NCBI GenBank assembly: GCA_035635855.1
Contig: DASQAF010000040.1
Location: 62,001 to 126,000, forward strand
DNA: 64,000 nucleotides
Source: UBA11740 sp035635855
GTDB taxonomy: Bacteria; Acidobacteriota; Blastocatellia; Pyrinomonadales; Pyrinomonadaceae
Direction: 5' to 3'
Positions within the stretch are counted from its first letter, which is position 1. Each line of letters begins with the position of its first letter. Both the position numbers and the translations under genes were made by a program. The notes under the pieces were generated by a model. That model did not search any database, had not been told where the DNA came from, and saw nothing but the letters and a program-made list of their open reading frames with translations. Below, piece by piece: positions 1 through 8,468 of this stretch.

Positions 1-602
1 AGGCTCAATTTCACTTGCGTGCCGCGCGGTCCGCGAATCTTGTCGCGCACTTCGGCAGAGGACTTGGCGTGCATGGAATTGCCGTCAACCGCGTCGATGC
101 GATCGCCAAAGCGCAATCCCGCGCGCGCGGCCGGTGAACCCTGGAAGGTGGCCGCGATATAAGTGTCCACGTCCTCGCCGATTGAATAGTTCTGAATCGA
201 AGCGCCGATGCCAAAGTATTCGCTGCGCTGGTCGGTCTTCATCTCGTCGAACTCTTCCTTGTCGAAATAGTTCGAGTGCGGATCGAGCGTGCGCAGCATG
301 CCAATGATCGACGATTTGAAGACGTTGTTGAAATCCAGCTTGTTGCCGTCGATATAGTGCTCCTGAATAATGCTCAGCGCTTCGTTGAAATCCTGCTGGA
401 CGGCAACCGTGGCGTTACTGGGCGTGTGCACGCGTGGCCGGCGACCGGTGGCCGGCGGCGCCCCGGTCTTGCCGGTCGAGCTGGCGCCGTTGTTTGATTG
501 ATCGCGCTTCTGTTGAGCCAAAACAAAAGCCGGGAGAGACAGAGCCAGAATCATCAGCGCCATTAGCGCCACCGAGAATTTGTTCTTCACAGAGAACCTC
601 AT
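1..602 (-). CDS. S41 family C-terminal processing peptidase, N-terminal part (runs off the window)
   Basis: The gene is cut by the window edge; about 200 codons are visible, reading leftward from an ATG at 602. Residues 1-29 form a signal peptide ending near FVLAQ, followed by a Ser/Gly/Pro-rich linker. Then comes the helical N-terminal domain of C-terminal processing peptidases, with LRTLDPHSNYFDKEEF, and a PDZ domain (FGIGASIQNY, SPAARAGLRFGDRIDAVDG). In this family the PDZ domain presents unstructured C-termini to a Ser/Lys catalytic core in the periplasm. The core lies outside the window, so activity cannot be judged. A sigma-70-like promoter lies at 693-721. Confidence 0.88.
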   Translation of the reverse strand, partial: MRFSVKNKFSVALMALMILALSLPAFVLAQQKRDQSNNGASSTGKTGAPPATGRRPRVHTPSNATVAVQQDFNEALSIIQEHYIDGNKLDFNNVFKSSIIGMLRTLDPHSNYFDKEEFDEMKTDQRSEYFGIGASIQNYSIGEDVDTYIAATFQGSPAARAGLRFGDRIDAVDGNSMHAKSSAEVRDKIRGPRGTQVKLS

Positions 603-692
603 TAGTTGTTTCAGTAGAAAACCCGAAAGGGACAATGTTTCAAAAAAGCCGGGGAGCCATCACCGCCGCTGCGACCGAAAACCGTCCCGGCA

Positions 693-721
693 ATCTTAAC
701 GGATGCGGGAAAAGTGAGCAA
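693..721 (-). promoter_or_regulatory. sigma-70-like promoter for the S41 peptidase
   Basis: Reading leftward: TTGCTC at 721-716, a 17-base spacer, then TAAGAT at 698-693. Transcription would start near 686 and give a leader of about 85 bases to the ATG at 602. Seen by eye only. Confidence 0.55.
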
Positions 722-791
722 GGTTGCGTGGCACTGCACTGCTATGATGCTTGGCCGTTGTCGCTCGCATGGTTAGGCTTATGACTCAAGT

Positions 792-2636
792 TCAGGTTTT
801 GGAGAGAGCCGTCGCGCAGACTGTGATAATGGAATGAAGACGCAATGCCCGGTTTTGAATTTCCCTGGCGTCGCCCAGGGTCTGATAAAAATCATTGGTT
901 CCAAGCCTTCGAACCAATTCGAAAAATCCGAACTCCTTATCATAAATAGAAAAATCGAACAGATAGCCGCCGATGTTGGCACTTTGAGGTATGCTAACGT
1001 CCCCGGTAAAGTCGTCTACTTTGTTTGCCGATTTGATCGTTTCTCTGAACAGGGCAAAGGCACGCCCCATGTCCAACCGGGAGGTAACAGCTGCGGCGCC
1101 GACCAGAACCGAGAGTTTCTCCCTTGGGCTCTTAAGCTTCTCTGCTAATTGCTGCACCTCGTCGAGCAACTGAGCAGCGCGAGAAATATCTTTTGATTTG
1201 GCAGTCAATAACGAATCGGCAATCAGCGTAAAAATGTAACATCTTCTGACTAACGAATCATCATGTCTTGCCAATTCCTCGGCCTCGTCAATTTGTCCAT
1301 CCTGTGTTTTGCGTGCGGCCATACCAAACTTTATGAGTTGCCGCGCCTGCTCGGGAACGTCACTTGACAACTTCCCTATAAGTTGAAGAGCTCGTTCGTA
1401 CTTCTTATCGTCTAGCGCGACTAAAGCGGCTCGAAAGTACAACATATCTCTCGATTTGGAATCAGAGGCTTGATCGGCCTTGGAAATAAGGTAATCAACT
1501 GTACTCTCGTTTGCCGAGCCAGTTAAATTTGCCTCTTTCGGAATATTGTTCCAACGTTCAACAGCGGCGATAGCGCCGCTCCGCTGGTTGGATTCTAGAT
1601 AGTTCGCAAGTATTGTGCGATGTTCCAAGATAGCTTGCGCAAGGTTCGGAACGTATGCTGCTGCGCTTGGCTCGATAATGCTGAGGAAATAAAAGTCACC
1701 AATTACTCCAGCAGTTAAAGATTCGAGGTTTTCAGGAAGATATCGATCAGGATTCATTAGAAGTTTGGAGGTCACTTCCAGATATTGTTTCGCAAGCCAC
1801 GGATTGACAGCGTAGTCTTGGACTTCCTCAGTGTATCCAGGGATGCTATATACTCCTATACCACGAGGTGAAACAACTGGAACTCTAACGGGCGAAAACA
1901 CATAAGAATACAGCAGCAGTAGTTCATTAACGTCCTCGCCGCTGCGCCCTTCAGCCGCTTGCAGCGCAGCGAGGAAGAAATTGCTTGCTAGCTGTGGGTC
2001 TTTCTTACGTAATATACCGAGAAAGGTAAGCGTATCAGGAATAATACGGATAGCCAAGGATCTTGTTGCCGTAGCCGTCGCTAGGCTCGGATCCTTCTCG
2101 ACAAGCTGCACAGCAATCCTTAGATAAATCGCCGCAAGCTGGCCGTTGTTTTGCCGAGAATGCGATGCCTCTTCAGCTTTTAACTCTATTTCTTCGGTAT
2201 ATGCCTTGATATAAGATTGAGCAAGGTTTCGATCCAACACAGCGGCAATCTCAATTATCTTCCTTATCGCGGAGTCAGGATCAGTGCGCCTAATTTCATC
2301 TGTTGATCCCTTATCTTTGAACTCAATTGCTTTCACAAATAATAAGTCGAGGGCTTTTCGACAACGCTCTGGATGACATTTTCGAAGCAGCTTTACGAGT
2401 GCCTGCGTTAACTCAATACGAAGATTAAGATTATCAATCCCCGGAAGTTCATCGATGGCAGTATCAAGTGTCGTGAGAGCACTTTGCCGGATAACGGAGG
2501 CTTCTTCTTTTTCGTTGGGAAGGATGATAGAGGGCGACTTACGCTTTGCAGGCCTCATCTCCCCTGTCTGAGCCAGCACTTCAGCCGGAAGCAAAATAAT
2601 AAGCAAAGCTATTAATTTGAGAGTCATGCTAGACAA
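792..2636 (-). CDS. secreted all-helical protein of unknown function
   Basis: Protein of 614 aa with a signal peptide (residues 1-22, ending EVLAQ). The rest is almost entirely predicted alpha-helix, with repeated Leu/Ala-rich helical pairs of the TPR/solenoid kind (for example around AQSYIKAYTEEIELKAEEA and ALVALDDKKYERALQLIGKL). No catalytic motif was recognised. Its ATG immediately follows the stop of the thioredoxin-like gene (2637), so it is the third gene of an operon with a small Cys-bearing secreted protein. The DNA is visibly richer in A+T than the kinase genes next door, which suggests a different history. It may be a scaffold or binding protein; no function is assigned. Confidence 0.8.
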   Translation of the reverse strand: MSSMTLKLIALLIILLPAEVLAQTGEMRPAKRKSPSIILPNEKEEASVIRQSALTTLDTAIDELPGIDNLNLRIELTQALVKLLRKCHPERCRKALDLLFVKAIEFKDKGSTDEIRRTDPDSAIRKIIEIAAVLDRNLAQSYIKAYTEEIELKAEEASHSRQNNGQLAAIYLRIAVQLVEKDPSLATATATRSLAIRIIPDTLTFLGILRKKDPQLASNFFLAALQAAEGRSGEDVNELLLLYSYVFSPVRVPVVSPRGIGVYSIPGYTEEVQDYAVNPWLAKQYLEVTSKLLMNPDRYLPENLESLTAGVIGDFYFLSIIEPSAAAYVPNLAQAILEHRTILANYLESNQRSGAIAAVERWNNIPKEANLTGSANESTVDYLISKADQASDSKSRDMLYFRAALVALDDKKYERALQLIGKLSSDVPEQARQLIKFGMAARKTQDGQIDEAEELARHDDSLVRRCYIFTLIADSLLTAKSKDISRAAQLLDEVQQLAEKLKSPREKLSVLVGAAAVTSRLDMGRAFALFRETIKSANKVDDFTGDVSIPQSANIGGYLFDFSIYDKEFGFFELVRRLGTNDFYQTLGDAREIQNRALRLHSIITVCATALSKT

Positions 2637-3242
2637 CTACAGAAACATCGAAAGGAGCTCTCTTCTCTTATCTTCCGTTATTGGACCGTAGTGTAGCCAC
2701 TCTAAGTGGCCTGATGGGGAAGTGAGTACGATCATGGGAATCATATCTACTCGGTAGGCTCTGAGAACGGCATTATCGTCTAGCGAAGCAATCTCAAAAC
2801 CCTGAGTTCTAACATTCGCCTTCGTGACCTCCACTGAATCGCTCGACACTCCAAGCACCACGTATCCTCTGGCTTTGGCTTGCACAGCTACCTGATTCCA
2901 AAAAGGAAGCTGGCTAAGGCAAGTTCCGCATCGTGAAGAGAAAAAGTACAGTAAGTGTTTCCTTCTGCCATCATACACCACCGTCGCTCGTTTTCCTTTT
3001 AGATCAATGACGTCAAATGGCGGTAAGAGGTCTCCTGCCTGCGCGCCTCCCCCCGTCAAGCCTCCCGCGAATCTTTGAAGGTCCGCTTTAAGCTTAGTAT
3101 TCTCGGCCTGGAGTTTAGAAGTGTACCGTACTCCCGCCGCAATAAAGACCAAACCGATTACGACCGAAACAGTCAAAAACGCGTTAGCAGCTTGAAGGTT
3201 CCTAACTCTCTTACCGTCGCAAGACTCGCTCATCTGTATCAA
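2637..3242 (-). CDS. membrane-anchored TlpA/MauD-like thioredoxin
   Basis: Protein of 201 aa: a short cytoplasmic tail, one membrane helix (about 20-38), a coiled stretch (LQAENTKLKADLQRF) and a thioredoxin-fold domain. The active-site motif is C105-G-T-C108 in FFSSRCGTCLSQLP, and the cis-Pro region is DMIPMIVL. Family members face the periplasm and move electrons to or from partner cysteines. It overlaps the stop of the upstream small protein by four bases (ATGA at 3239-3242) and abuts the downstream helical protein, so the three are very likely co-transcribed. The natural partner candidate is the four-Cys protein encoded just upstream. Confidence 0.85.
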   Translation of the reverse strand: MIQMSESCDGKRVRNLQAANAFLTVSVVIGLVFIAAGVRYTSKLQAENTKLKADLQRFAGGLTGGGAQAGDLLPPFDVIDLKGKRATVVYDGRRKHLLYFFSSRCGTCLSQLPFWNQVAVQAKARGYVVLGVSSDSVEVTKANVRTQGFEIASLDDNAVLRAYRVDMIPMIVLTSPSGHLEWLHYGPITEDKRRELLSMFL

Positions 3243-3547
3243 CGTTCAATCATCAAAGCCATTAGGCGACTCTGTTGTCGATCGGGAATCCAGTTCCTCG
3301 TTATGATGTAACATCCATCCGGTCTGCAACGAGTTCTTTCTTGAGTGTAGTCGTAGTACAGGAGACCCGGCCGGCCAGTCCAACCGTCGGTACAGTTGCA
3401 CTCGCCACCACCACCTGAGCCGCCGCCGTCTACTGGTGGCATGTCGGCTATGTCGCTCGGATGAGTCGTTCTGACCGCCCAAGCGCTTCCCAGTGTCATA
3501 GTCGCCGTTAGTAAAAACAGAGAGATCGCAAGTCGAATATTTTTCAT
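3239..3547 (-). CDS. small secreted protein with glycine-rich linker and four cysteines
   Basis: Protein of 102 aa. Residues 1-24 are a clear signal peptide (LFLLTATMTLGSAWA). After a short acidic stretch comes GGGSGGGG, then C50-x-C52, C74 and C79 in a compact tail. No family was recognised. It is the first gene of the operon ending at 792 and has a strong promoter at 3607-3635. Being translationally coupled to a periplasmic thioredoxin suggests its cysteines are reduced, oxidised or otherwise modified by that enzyme; this is inference from position. A second frame of 105 codons overlaps it but has no signal peptide or family features. Confidence 0.72.
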   Translation of the reverse strand: MKNIRLAISLFLLTATMTLGSAWAVRTTHPSDIADMPPVDGGGSGGGGECNCTDGWTGRPGLLYYDYTQERTRCRPDGCYIITRNWIPDRQQSRLMALMIER

Positions 3548-3606
3548 CTGAGGTTCCTTCCATGGGTGGAATTGTGGGCGTCGATCAGTTTCACCACTTG
3601 GGCGAA

Positions 3607-3635
3607 CATATACGCCGACTCTTTTCAGAAGTCAA
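3607..3635 (-). promoter_or_regulatory. strong sigma-70-like promoter for the 3547-792 operon
   Basis: Reading leftward: TTGACT at 3635-3630, a 17-base spacer, TATATG at 3612-3607. The predicted start near 3600 lies about 53 bases before the ATG at 3547. Confidence 0.65.
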
Positions 3636-3661
3636 TAGCTAATTTTCTTGCTAATTCGAAG

Positions 3662-3717
3662 CGACAAAGGGATGTTCGAAAGCTGGGGTCAGGCCTGCTG
3701 GTATGACCCCTTTGTCG
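3662..3717. terminator. nested hairpin downstream of the FHA-kinase
   Basis: CGACAAAGGG (3662-3671) pairs with CCCTTTGTCG (3708-3717). Inside it GGGGTCA (3685-3691) pairs with TGACCCC (3704-3710), which shares three bases with the outer arm, so the two stems are alternatives. It lies past the stop of the kinase gene (3791) and before the next operon's promoter, so it may act as a terminator. It could equally be a REP-type repeat. Confidence 0.4.
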
Positions 3718-3790
3718 AAGACGTTCCTTGCAGAACGGTGAGCAGTTGCTGAGAGAAACCTGATGCGTGGGACTTTGGATAAGACTCTAC

Positions 3791-5095
3791 TCACCCCGCA
3801 TGCATCAGGGCGTTGCGCATGGCGGCAGCGGATTGCCAGCGATTTGCCGGGTCTTTCTGAAGCGCGCGTTCGATGACTTCGGCCACGCGCTCAGGGACAT
3901 CCGGTGCGCGCTGGCGGAGAGGAATTATCTGGCCTTCAAAGATCGCCCGGACTGTGCCGGCCATGTCTCCCCGGGGCCCGAGATCCAGGGCAGTATCGCC
4001 GGCCAACAGACTGTAGGCAGTCATGCCGAGCGCGTAAATGTCTGAGGTAGGACGAACGTTGCGGAAGTCTTTGATCTGTTCCGGAGGCATGTATGCAAAC
4101 GTCCCGGCCATATCACCGGCCATCGTGATTCCGCTCATCCCGGATTGGGTGAAGCTTTTCGCCAGTCCGAAATCCGTCAACTTGGCGACTACGTTGGGCG
4201 CGGTGCCGCTGATCAAAATATTCGACTCTTTGATGTCGCGATGGATGTAGCCTTTATCATGCGCATAGGCGAGTCCATCGAGGGCCTGGCTCGCGATGTC
4301 AATCGCCTGGGCGTAGGGCAGACGGCCTCCCTGGGCATCGGCCAGCCGCGCGGCGTCTGAACCTTCGACAAATTCGCTCACGAGATAGACGGCGCCGTTG
4401 TTGGTGCCGCTCTCGAGAAAACGAACTATGTTCGGGTGATCCAGCGCGGCCGCAACTTCGATCTCGCGCATGAACCGTTTGAGCGCCTGGTCGGTCACCG
4501 CCACTTCGGGTAGCAGAGTTTTGATCGCAACTGAACGGCCTGTCTTTTCGCTGCGCGCCAGCGTCACGCACCCCATGCCGCCGCGCCCAAGGACCCTGAT
4601 GAATTCATAGCCGGGAACGGGCGATGGTTGGCGCTTGAGCTCTTCGCGGCAGTCTTCGCAAAGAAAAGTGAACTTCTCGTTGGCCGCAGTGGCTTCGGTT
4701 TGCTCGCGCCGGCCGCAATTGGCGCACTCGACGAAAACAATCGAAGGGCGTTGCAGCGTGGGCGCTTCGGCCGCCCCCGCGACGGTGACTGGTTGCTCGA
4801 CGGCGACATCGACCTCCAGCACAGTCTGCCCGCCCTGGATCTTATCGCCGCTGCGCAAAAAAGCCTCGGGCACTCGCTGTCCGTTAACAAACGTGCCGTT
4901 GGTCGAACCCAGGTCGCGCAGAAAGCAGCGCGGCGGGGCAATCTCCAGGAGGCAATGATGACGGGAAAAGAACCTGTCTTCGGGCAGGTAAAGATGAGCG
5001 CTTTCGCTCCTGCCGATCAGAAAAGTGTCATGCTGCTCGAAGGTAAATTCGCGCCCGGTGTAAGGCCCAGCCAAGACTCTTAGTGTGACACGCAT
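3791..5095 (-). CDS. FHA domain - zinc ribbon - Ser/Thr protein kinase
   Basis: Protein of 434 aa from the ATG at 5095. An in-frame TTG at 5131 would add 12 residues but lies inside the upstream gene. Domains in order: FHA phosphothreonine-binding domain (about 5-95; GRS at 29-31, S44-R-H-H, GSTNGTFVNG); a zinc ribbon with two CxxC pairs (about 124-149); and a Hanks-type kinase (about 163-430) with G-loop GRGGMG, K192, catalytic H285-R-D287, DFG at 308-310 and MPPEQ. The FHA domain probably binds the kinase's own or a partner's phosphothreonines. No membrane helix is seen, so it is cytosolic. It follows the 6092-5106 gene by ten bases and is probably co-transcribed with it. Confidence 0.93.
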   Translation of the reverse strand: MRVTLRVLAGPYTGREFTFEQHDTFLIGRSESAHLYLPEDRFFSRHHCLLEIAPPRCFLRDLGSTNGTFVNGQRVPEAFLRSGDKIQGGQTVLEVDVAVEQPVTVAGAAEAPTLQRPSIVFVECANCGRREQTEATAANEKFTFLCEDCREELKRQPSPVPGYEFIRVLGRGGMGCVTLARSEKTGRSVAIKTLLPEVAVTDQALKRFMREIEVAAALDHPNIVRFLESGTNNGAVYLVSEFVEGSDAARLADAQGGRLPYAQAIDIASQALDGLAYAHDKGYIHRDIKESNILISGTAPNVVAKLTDFGLAKSFTQSGMSGITMAGDMAGTFAYMPPEQIKDFRNVRPTSDIYALGMTAYSLLAGDTALDLGPRGDMAGTVRAIFEGQIIPLRQRAPDVPERVAEVIERALQKDPANRWQSAAAMRNALMHAG

Positions 5096-5105
5096 TGGGA
5101 GAGCA

Positions 5106-6092
5106 TCATTTACTGATTTCAAGATCGTCAAAAGCCACTTCGCCGGCGTCGCTGGTGTAGAGTCCCACGCGCCCGTTCTTATAGTTTTCCGTGTCGGTGA
5201 TCGTGGTAACGAATTGTCCGTTGATATAAAAGTCGAGCTTGGTCTCGCGGATTCTGACTTCGAGCTGATTCGGACTGGTGCCGGAGCGAATCGCGCTCGA
5301 AGACGTCCAATCGCCGATGATGGTTTCGTTGCCGCCTTTGTGCAGGACTATTTTGTACCTGGGAGTGTCGCCGTTGTTGATCAGGAAGGCGTAGTCCTCG
5401 AGATTGCCGGTCTTCTTCTCGCCGTGGACGACTAAACCATAGCCCGTAACCGGAGGATCTCCGTCTACGCTGCGCAGGCCGACGCGCACCGTGGCATTTT
5501 CGGTCTTGTACTCAGGCTTGTCCGGTCCATATATCACTATGTAGCGGCCTTTGGCGGCGTGCATGTGATACTCCTCGTCCTTGTACCAGATGTTTCCGTA
5601 CTCCGACGGTCCAGTGCCCCAGCTCTGCGTGGAAAAATCGTCGGTGAAGGTAGTCAGATCCGAACGCGTGTTCGCGTTGGTGTTCGTATTAGCATTGACG
5701 TTTCGATTCGCCGGGCGGTTGTTGTTAATCCCGCCATTGCGGTTGTTTTCGTTGGCTACGCTGGCGATTCCCAATATCAGGATGACGACGCCAATGCCCA
5801 TAAGCACCAGTATTGCTGCGATGCCCAACAGCCAGGGCCAAACGCTGCGCTTCTGTGCCTGGACCGGCGGCATCGGCGACCAGGATGGCGGCGGGGTCGG
5901 CGGCGGCGGCTGACCGGGGTTGTACGCGATGGTCGGTTGAGGAGTGGTCTCGCGCGGCTGTGGATATTGCACAGTGGCGCTCGGATCAAAAGAGGATGGC
6001 GCGCCCGCGCTCTGAAGCGGCGAGCCATCATCGAGACAAAAGCTCAGGGCATCGTCAGTATAAGTGCGATTACATTGCGGGCAGCGCTTCAT
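5106..6092 (-). CDS. zinc-ribbon membrane protein with secreted lectin/glucanase-like beta domain
   Basis: Protein of 328 aa. It starts with a zinc ribbon (CPQCNRTY ... FCLDDG), continues with a Pro-rich stretch, then one membrane helix (about 86-110). An Asn-rich linker (NRNVNANTNTNAN) leads to an extracytoplasmic beta-rich domain resembling 3-keto-disaccharide hydrolase/LamG-like sandwiches (FTDDFSTQSWGTG ... LEVRIRETKLDFYINGQFV ... GRVGLYT). No catalytic residues could be assigned. The zinc ribbon matches the one opening the kinase at 8161, and the gene sits between two kinases. This fits a sensor or adaptor with a cytosolic ribbon and an outer carbohydrate-binding domain, which is inference. 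Confidence 0.82.
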   Translation of the reverse strand: MKRCPQCNRTYTDDALSFCLDDGSPLQSAGAPSSFDPSATVQYPQPRETTPQPTIAYNPGQPPPPTPPPSWSPMPPVQAQKRSVWPWLLGIAAILVLMGIGVVILILGIASVANENNRNGGINNNRPANRNVNANTNTNANTRSDLTTFTDDFSTQSWGTGPSEYGNIWYKDEEYHMHAAKGRYIVIYGPDKPEYKTENATVRVGLRSVDGDPPVTGYGLVVHGEKKTGNLEDYAFLINNGDTPRYKIVLHKGGNETIIGDWTSSSAIRSGTSPNQLEVRIRETKLDFYINGQFVTTITDTENYKNGRVGLYTSDAGEVAFDDLEISK

Positions 6093-6493
6093 TTGGTCGA
6101 GCCTCGTTTCCTGATTGTTACAGAAGCGCTCGCGATCGGCGAGCGGTCAAGCGTCTCAAAGGGATTTCAGTGTTTCCAGAAATCGCGGGAAGTCTATACG
6201 AGAAAGCGAAGGTCACTCAAGTCGAATTGCTCAGAGTGCCGATGCGGTTTGAAAAATGTATCGATGTTTTCTATTCCTGCAGTCGTCTTCAGACGGCTGG
6301 CCCGAAGGGTTCATAGACCAGCGCTCTTAGCGTTGGGTTCAACCGCACACGTTGAACGTTAGCGCGCTTCCAGCGTGCTTTCCCTCAACAGCTTTAGCAT
6401 CACGGCTAAAGCCTTAATCCAGGCAGGCAAATAGATTGGAAGTGTGGGGCGAGAGTATCTAACGTGAATCACGCGCAGGATGCGCGTGCCACC
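6093..6493. repeat. intergenic cluster of short palindromes
   Basis: No gene seen. The stretch carries several unrelated hairpins: CAGTCGTCTTCAGACGGCTG near 6281-6300, a GGCTTTAGCC/GCTAAAGC type palindrome near 6390-6415, and CACGCGCAGGATGCGCGTG at 6470-6488. The last is identical to the copy inside the racemase gene at 18744-18762. These look like REP-type intergenic repeats. Confidence 0.6.
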
Positions 6494-8161
6494 CTACAGC
6501 GTCCGTCCGCAACGGCCACAGAATCTGGTTCCCGAAGGGTAGCTGGTGCGGCACTGCGGACAAATGACTTCGACAGGGCGCGGCGCGGTCCAGGCGATGG
6601 CCGCGCCGCCCAACGAAGCACCGCAGCGACCGCAGAATTTTGTGCCCGCCGGTTGATCCATTCCGCAGCGCGTGCAACGGATTCGGCCCAGCGCTCCACC
6701 CAGGCTGGGCTGGTTCAAGCTGGGCGAGCCCTTGGCCGACGGCGTTGGCGTCTGATGGATTTCTCCTTCATGCATGATGGCCGCAAAAGTAGTATTGCCA
6801 CAGCGACCACAAAACCTGGCGCCGGCGGCAAAGCGCGAGCCACATTTAGTGCAGGCAACGATGCCCGGCGTGCTTGCCGGTTGTCCGGAAGCAGGGCCGA
6901 GGCTTCCACCCTGTGACGGTGACAGGCCGCTCGAGGCCGCCGACCTGAATTGAGCTTGAATAATTTGCTCTTCGGCATCGGGGCGTATTTCGATTATACG
7001 TTCGTCGTCTTCATCACCCCCATGGGCCACGCGCAGCACGTGCTTTCCCGGCGGGATTGATTTCAGGATGACCCGGCCAGAGCGCCCGATGCTGCCGTGA
7101 CGCTCATCATCAACGTAAACCTCTGCGCCGGTGGGCGCCATGACTACCAGACGAGATTCGCCTTCCTCTTCGTCAATGGCCGAAGCGCCACCCGCCGCCT
7201 TATCGAATTCCTTGAACCAGTCGACCACAGTGCTGGGCCGCGCGTCAGCTTCTTTCTGCAGCGCGTGCATTACTGCCTGCTCAACCGGCGCCGGAATCTC
7301 TGAACGCAAGGTACTGAGCGGCGGAGTTTCCTGTGTTAGCTTCTGCGCAAAGATCTGCATGATGTCGCCGGTAAATGGCGGACGCCCGCCGAGCATGTGA
7401 TATGCCATCGCCCCCAGGGCGTAAACATCCGCGCGCGCGTCCAAAGCTGAACCCGACTGCATCTGTTCCGGCGCCATGTACTCAGGTGTGCCGAGGATGC
7501 CGCGCGAGGCCGGGCCACTGCCGGAGGTCAAACCGGACTGATTCTGACTAATGATCTTGGCCAGACCAAAGTCACCGACCTTGACGAGATCGTCGCCTGA
7601 GATGCTGCCGTCCTTCTTCTTTTTCTGCACGATGAAAACGTTGGCCGGCTTCAAGTCCCGATGCAGGATGCCTTCATCGTGCGCCGCCTCGACGCCGGCG
7701 CTAATCTGTCGCAGCAGAGTGAGGGCTCGTTGCACCGTTACGGTGCCCTCGCGCCGCAGGAGTTGCCAGAGCGATTCGCCTTCGACGTATTCCATCACCA
7801 GAAAGAACACGCCTTCCTCGCTCTTGCCAAAATCGGTGACGGCGATAACGTTCGGATGTTGAATCGAAGCGGCGGTGCGGGCCTCGCGCTCGAAGCGCGC
7901 AATGGCTTCGCCTTCCTGCAGGTCTTCGTCTGAGAGCACATCGGGCCGAATGGTTTTCACGGCCACGCGTCGCACCAGCAAATTCTCGTCGCGCGCCAGA
8001 TACACCTGGCCCATCGCCCCGCGACCCAGACGTTTCTCGAGCCGGTAGCGCCCGTGCAAGAGCGACGTGCCCGGCAGCGTATGCTTTGTCTTGGACTGAT
8101 CGTCGGGACAGACGAGGGTCTCGTCTTCATAGCAGCGTTCACATCGTGGGCATTCGCGCAT
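6494..8161 (-). CDS. Ser/Thr protein kinase with PEGA domain and multiple zinc ribbons
   Basis: Protein of 555 aa. An N-terminal zinc ribbon (CPRCERCYEDETLVCPDD) precedes a Hanks kinase (about 39-320): GRGAMG, K69, H167-R-D169-LKPAN, D197-F-G and APEQ are all present, so it should be active. A PEGA-type beta domain follows (about 338-395; PTGAEVYVDDERHGSIG). Then come three more zinc ribbons, each with C-x2-C and FCGRCG. No membrane helix is seen. Ribbons at both ends suggest protein or nucleic-acid docking. It lies upstream of the zinc-ribbon membrane protein and the FHA-kinase, and the three form a plausible phospho-signalling group. Confidence 0.93.
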   Translation of the reverse strand: MRECPRCERCYEDETLVCPDDQSKTKHTLPGTSLLHGRYRLEKRLGRGAMGQVYLARDENLLVRRVAVKTIRPDVLSDEDLQEGEAIARFEREARTAASIQHPNVIAVTDFGKSEEGVFFLVMEYVEGESLWQLLRREGTVTVQRALTLLRQISAGVEAAHDEGILHRDLKPANVFIVQKKKKDGSISGDDLVKVGDFGLAKIISQNQSGLTSGSGPASRGILGTPEYMAPEQMQSGSALDARADVYALGAMAYHMLGGRPPFTGDIMQIFAQKLTQETPPLSTLRSEIPAPVEQAVMHALQKEADARPSTVVDWFKEFDKAAGGASAIDEEEGESRLVVMAPTGAEVYVDDERHGSIGRSGRVILKSIPPGKHVLRVAHGGDEDDERIIEIRPDAEEQIIQAQFRSAASSGLSPSQGGSLGPASGQPASTPGIVACTKCGSRFAAGARFCGRCGNTTFAAIMHEGEIHQTPTPSAKGSPSLNQPSLGGALGRIRCTRCGMDQPAGTKFCGRCGASLGGAAIAWTAPRPVEVICPQCRTSYPSGTRFCGRCGRTL

Positions 8162-8269
8162 TTGCTTTAACTCTTGACCCTCGGCTCTTTGCTCTTAAGA
8201 ATCGCAAGGATAAGGTGTTGCCGCGACGCGGTCAATTGAATAATGGTATGGCTTTGCCATTTCGACGCG

Positions 8270-8373
8270 CGGCAAGTCTTTGACTTGCCGCGGACGTTAT
8301 CTACCTCGATCGAGCGGTCTTAGACCGCTTGAACAATTGGGTAAGTCGCTTTCGGCAAGTCAAAGACTTGCCG
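8270..8373. repeat. inverted pair of CGGCAAGTC-type palindromes
   Basis: A 21-base palindrome, CGGCAAGTC-TTT-GACTTGCCG, at 8270-8290, and a second with AAA in the loop at 8353-8373. Between them is another palindrome, GCGGTCTTAGACCGC. A second pair with the same architecture lies at 52698-52811. The arrangement resembles bacterial interspersed mosaic elements built from REPs. Confidence 0.8.
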
Positions 8374-8439
8374 CGCATCAGCAGGCACAGCCACATTGAG
8401 AGGCAGGCTTCTGACACTTTGCGAGCGGCAATAAATGCT

Positions 8440-8468
8440 TTGACTTGATGGGCCAAGTGGCCCATAAT
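8440..8468 (+). promoter_or_regulatory. promoter with operator-like palindrome in its spacer (likely for Ku)
   Basis: TTGACT at 8440-8445, a 17-base spacer, CATAAT at 8463-8468. The palindrome ATGGGCCA-AG-TGGCCCAT (8448-8465) fills the spacer and overlaps the -10 box, a classic position for a repressor. The next gene downstream on this strand is Ku at 8639, giving a leader of roughly 160 bases that contains further palindromes. Confidence 0.5.

Noticed and set aside
5096..5131. TTG start for the FHA-kinase
   Set aside because: It lies inside the upstream gene with no RBS, and FHA similarity begins at the ATG at 5095.
5559..6362. 267-codon plus-strand reading opposite the zinc-ribbon membrane gene
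   Set aside because: Composition is Arg/Val-rich with no domain, and the minus-strand gene explains the DNA.
8270..8373. CRISPR array
   Set aside because: The repeats are inverted pairs, not regularly spaced direct repeats, and no cas gene is present.
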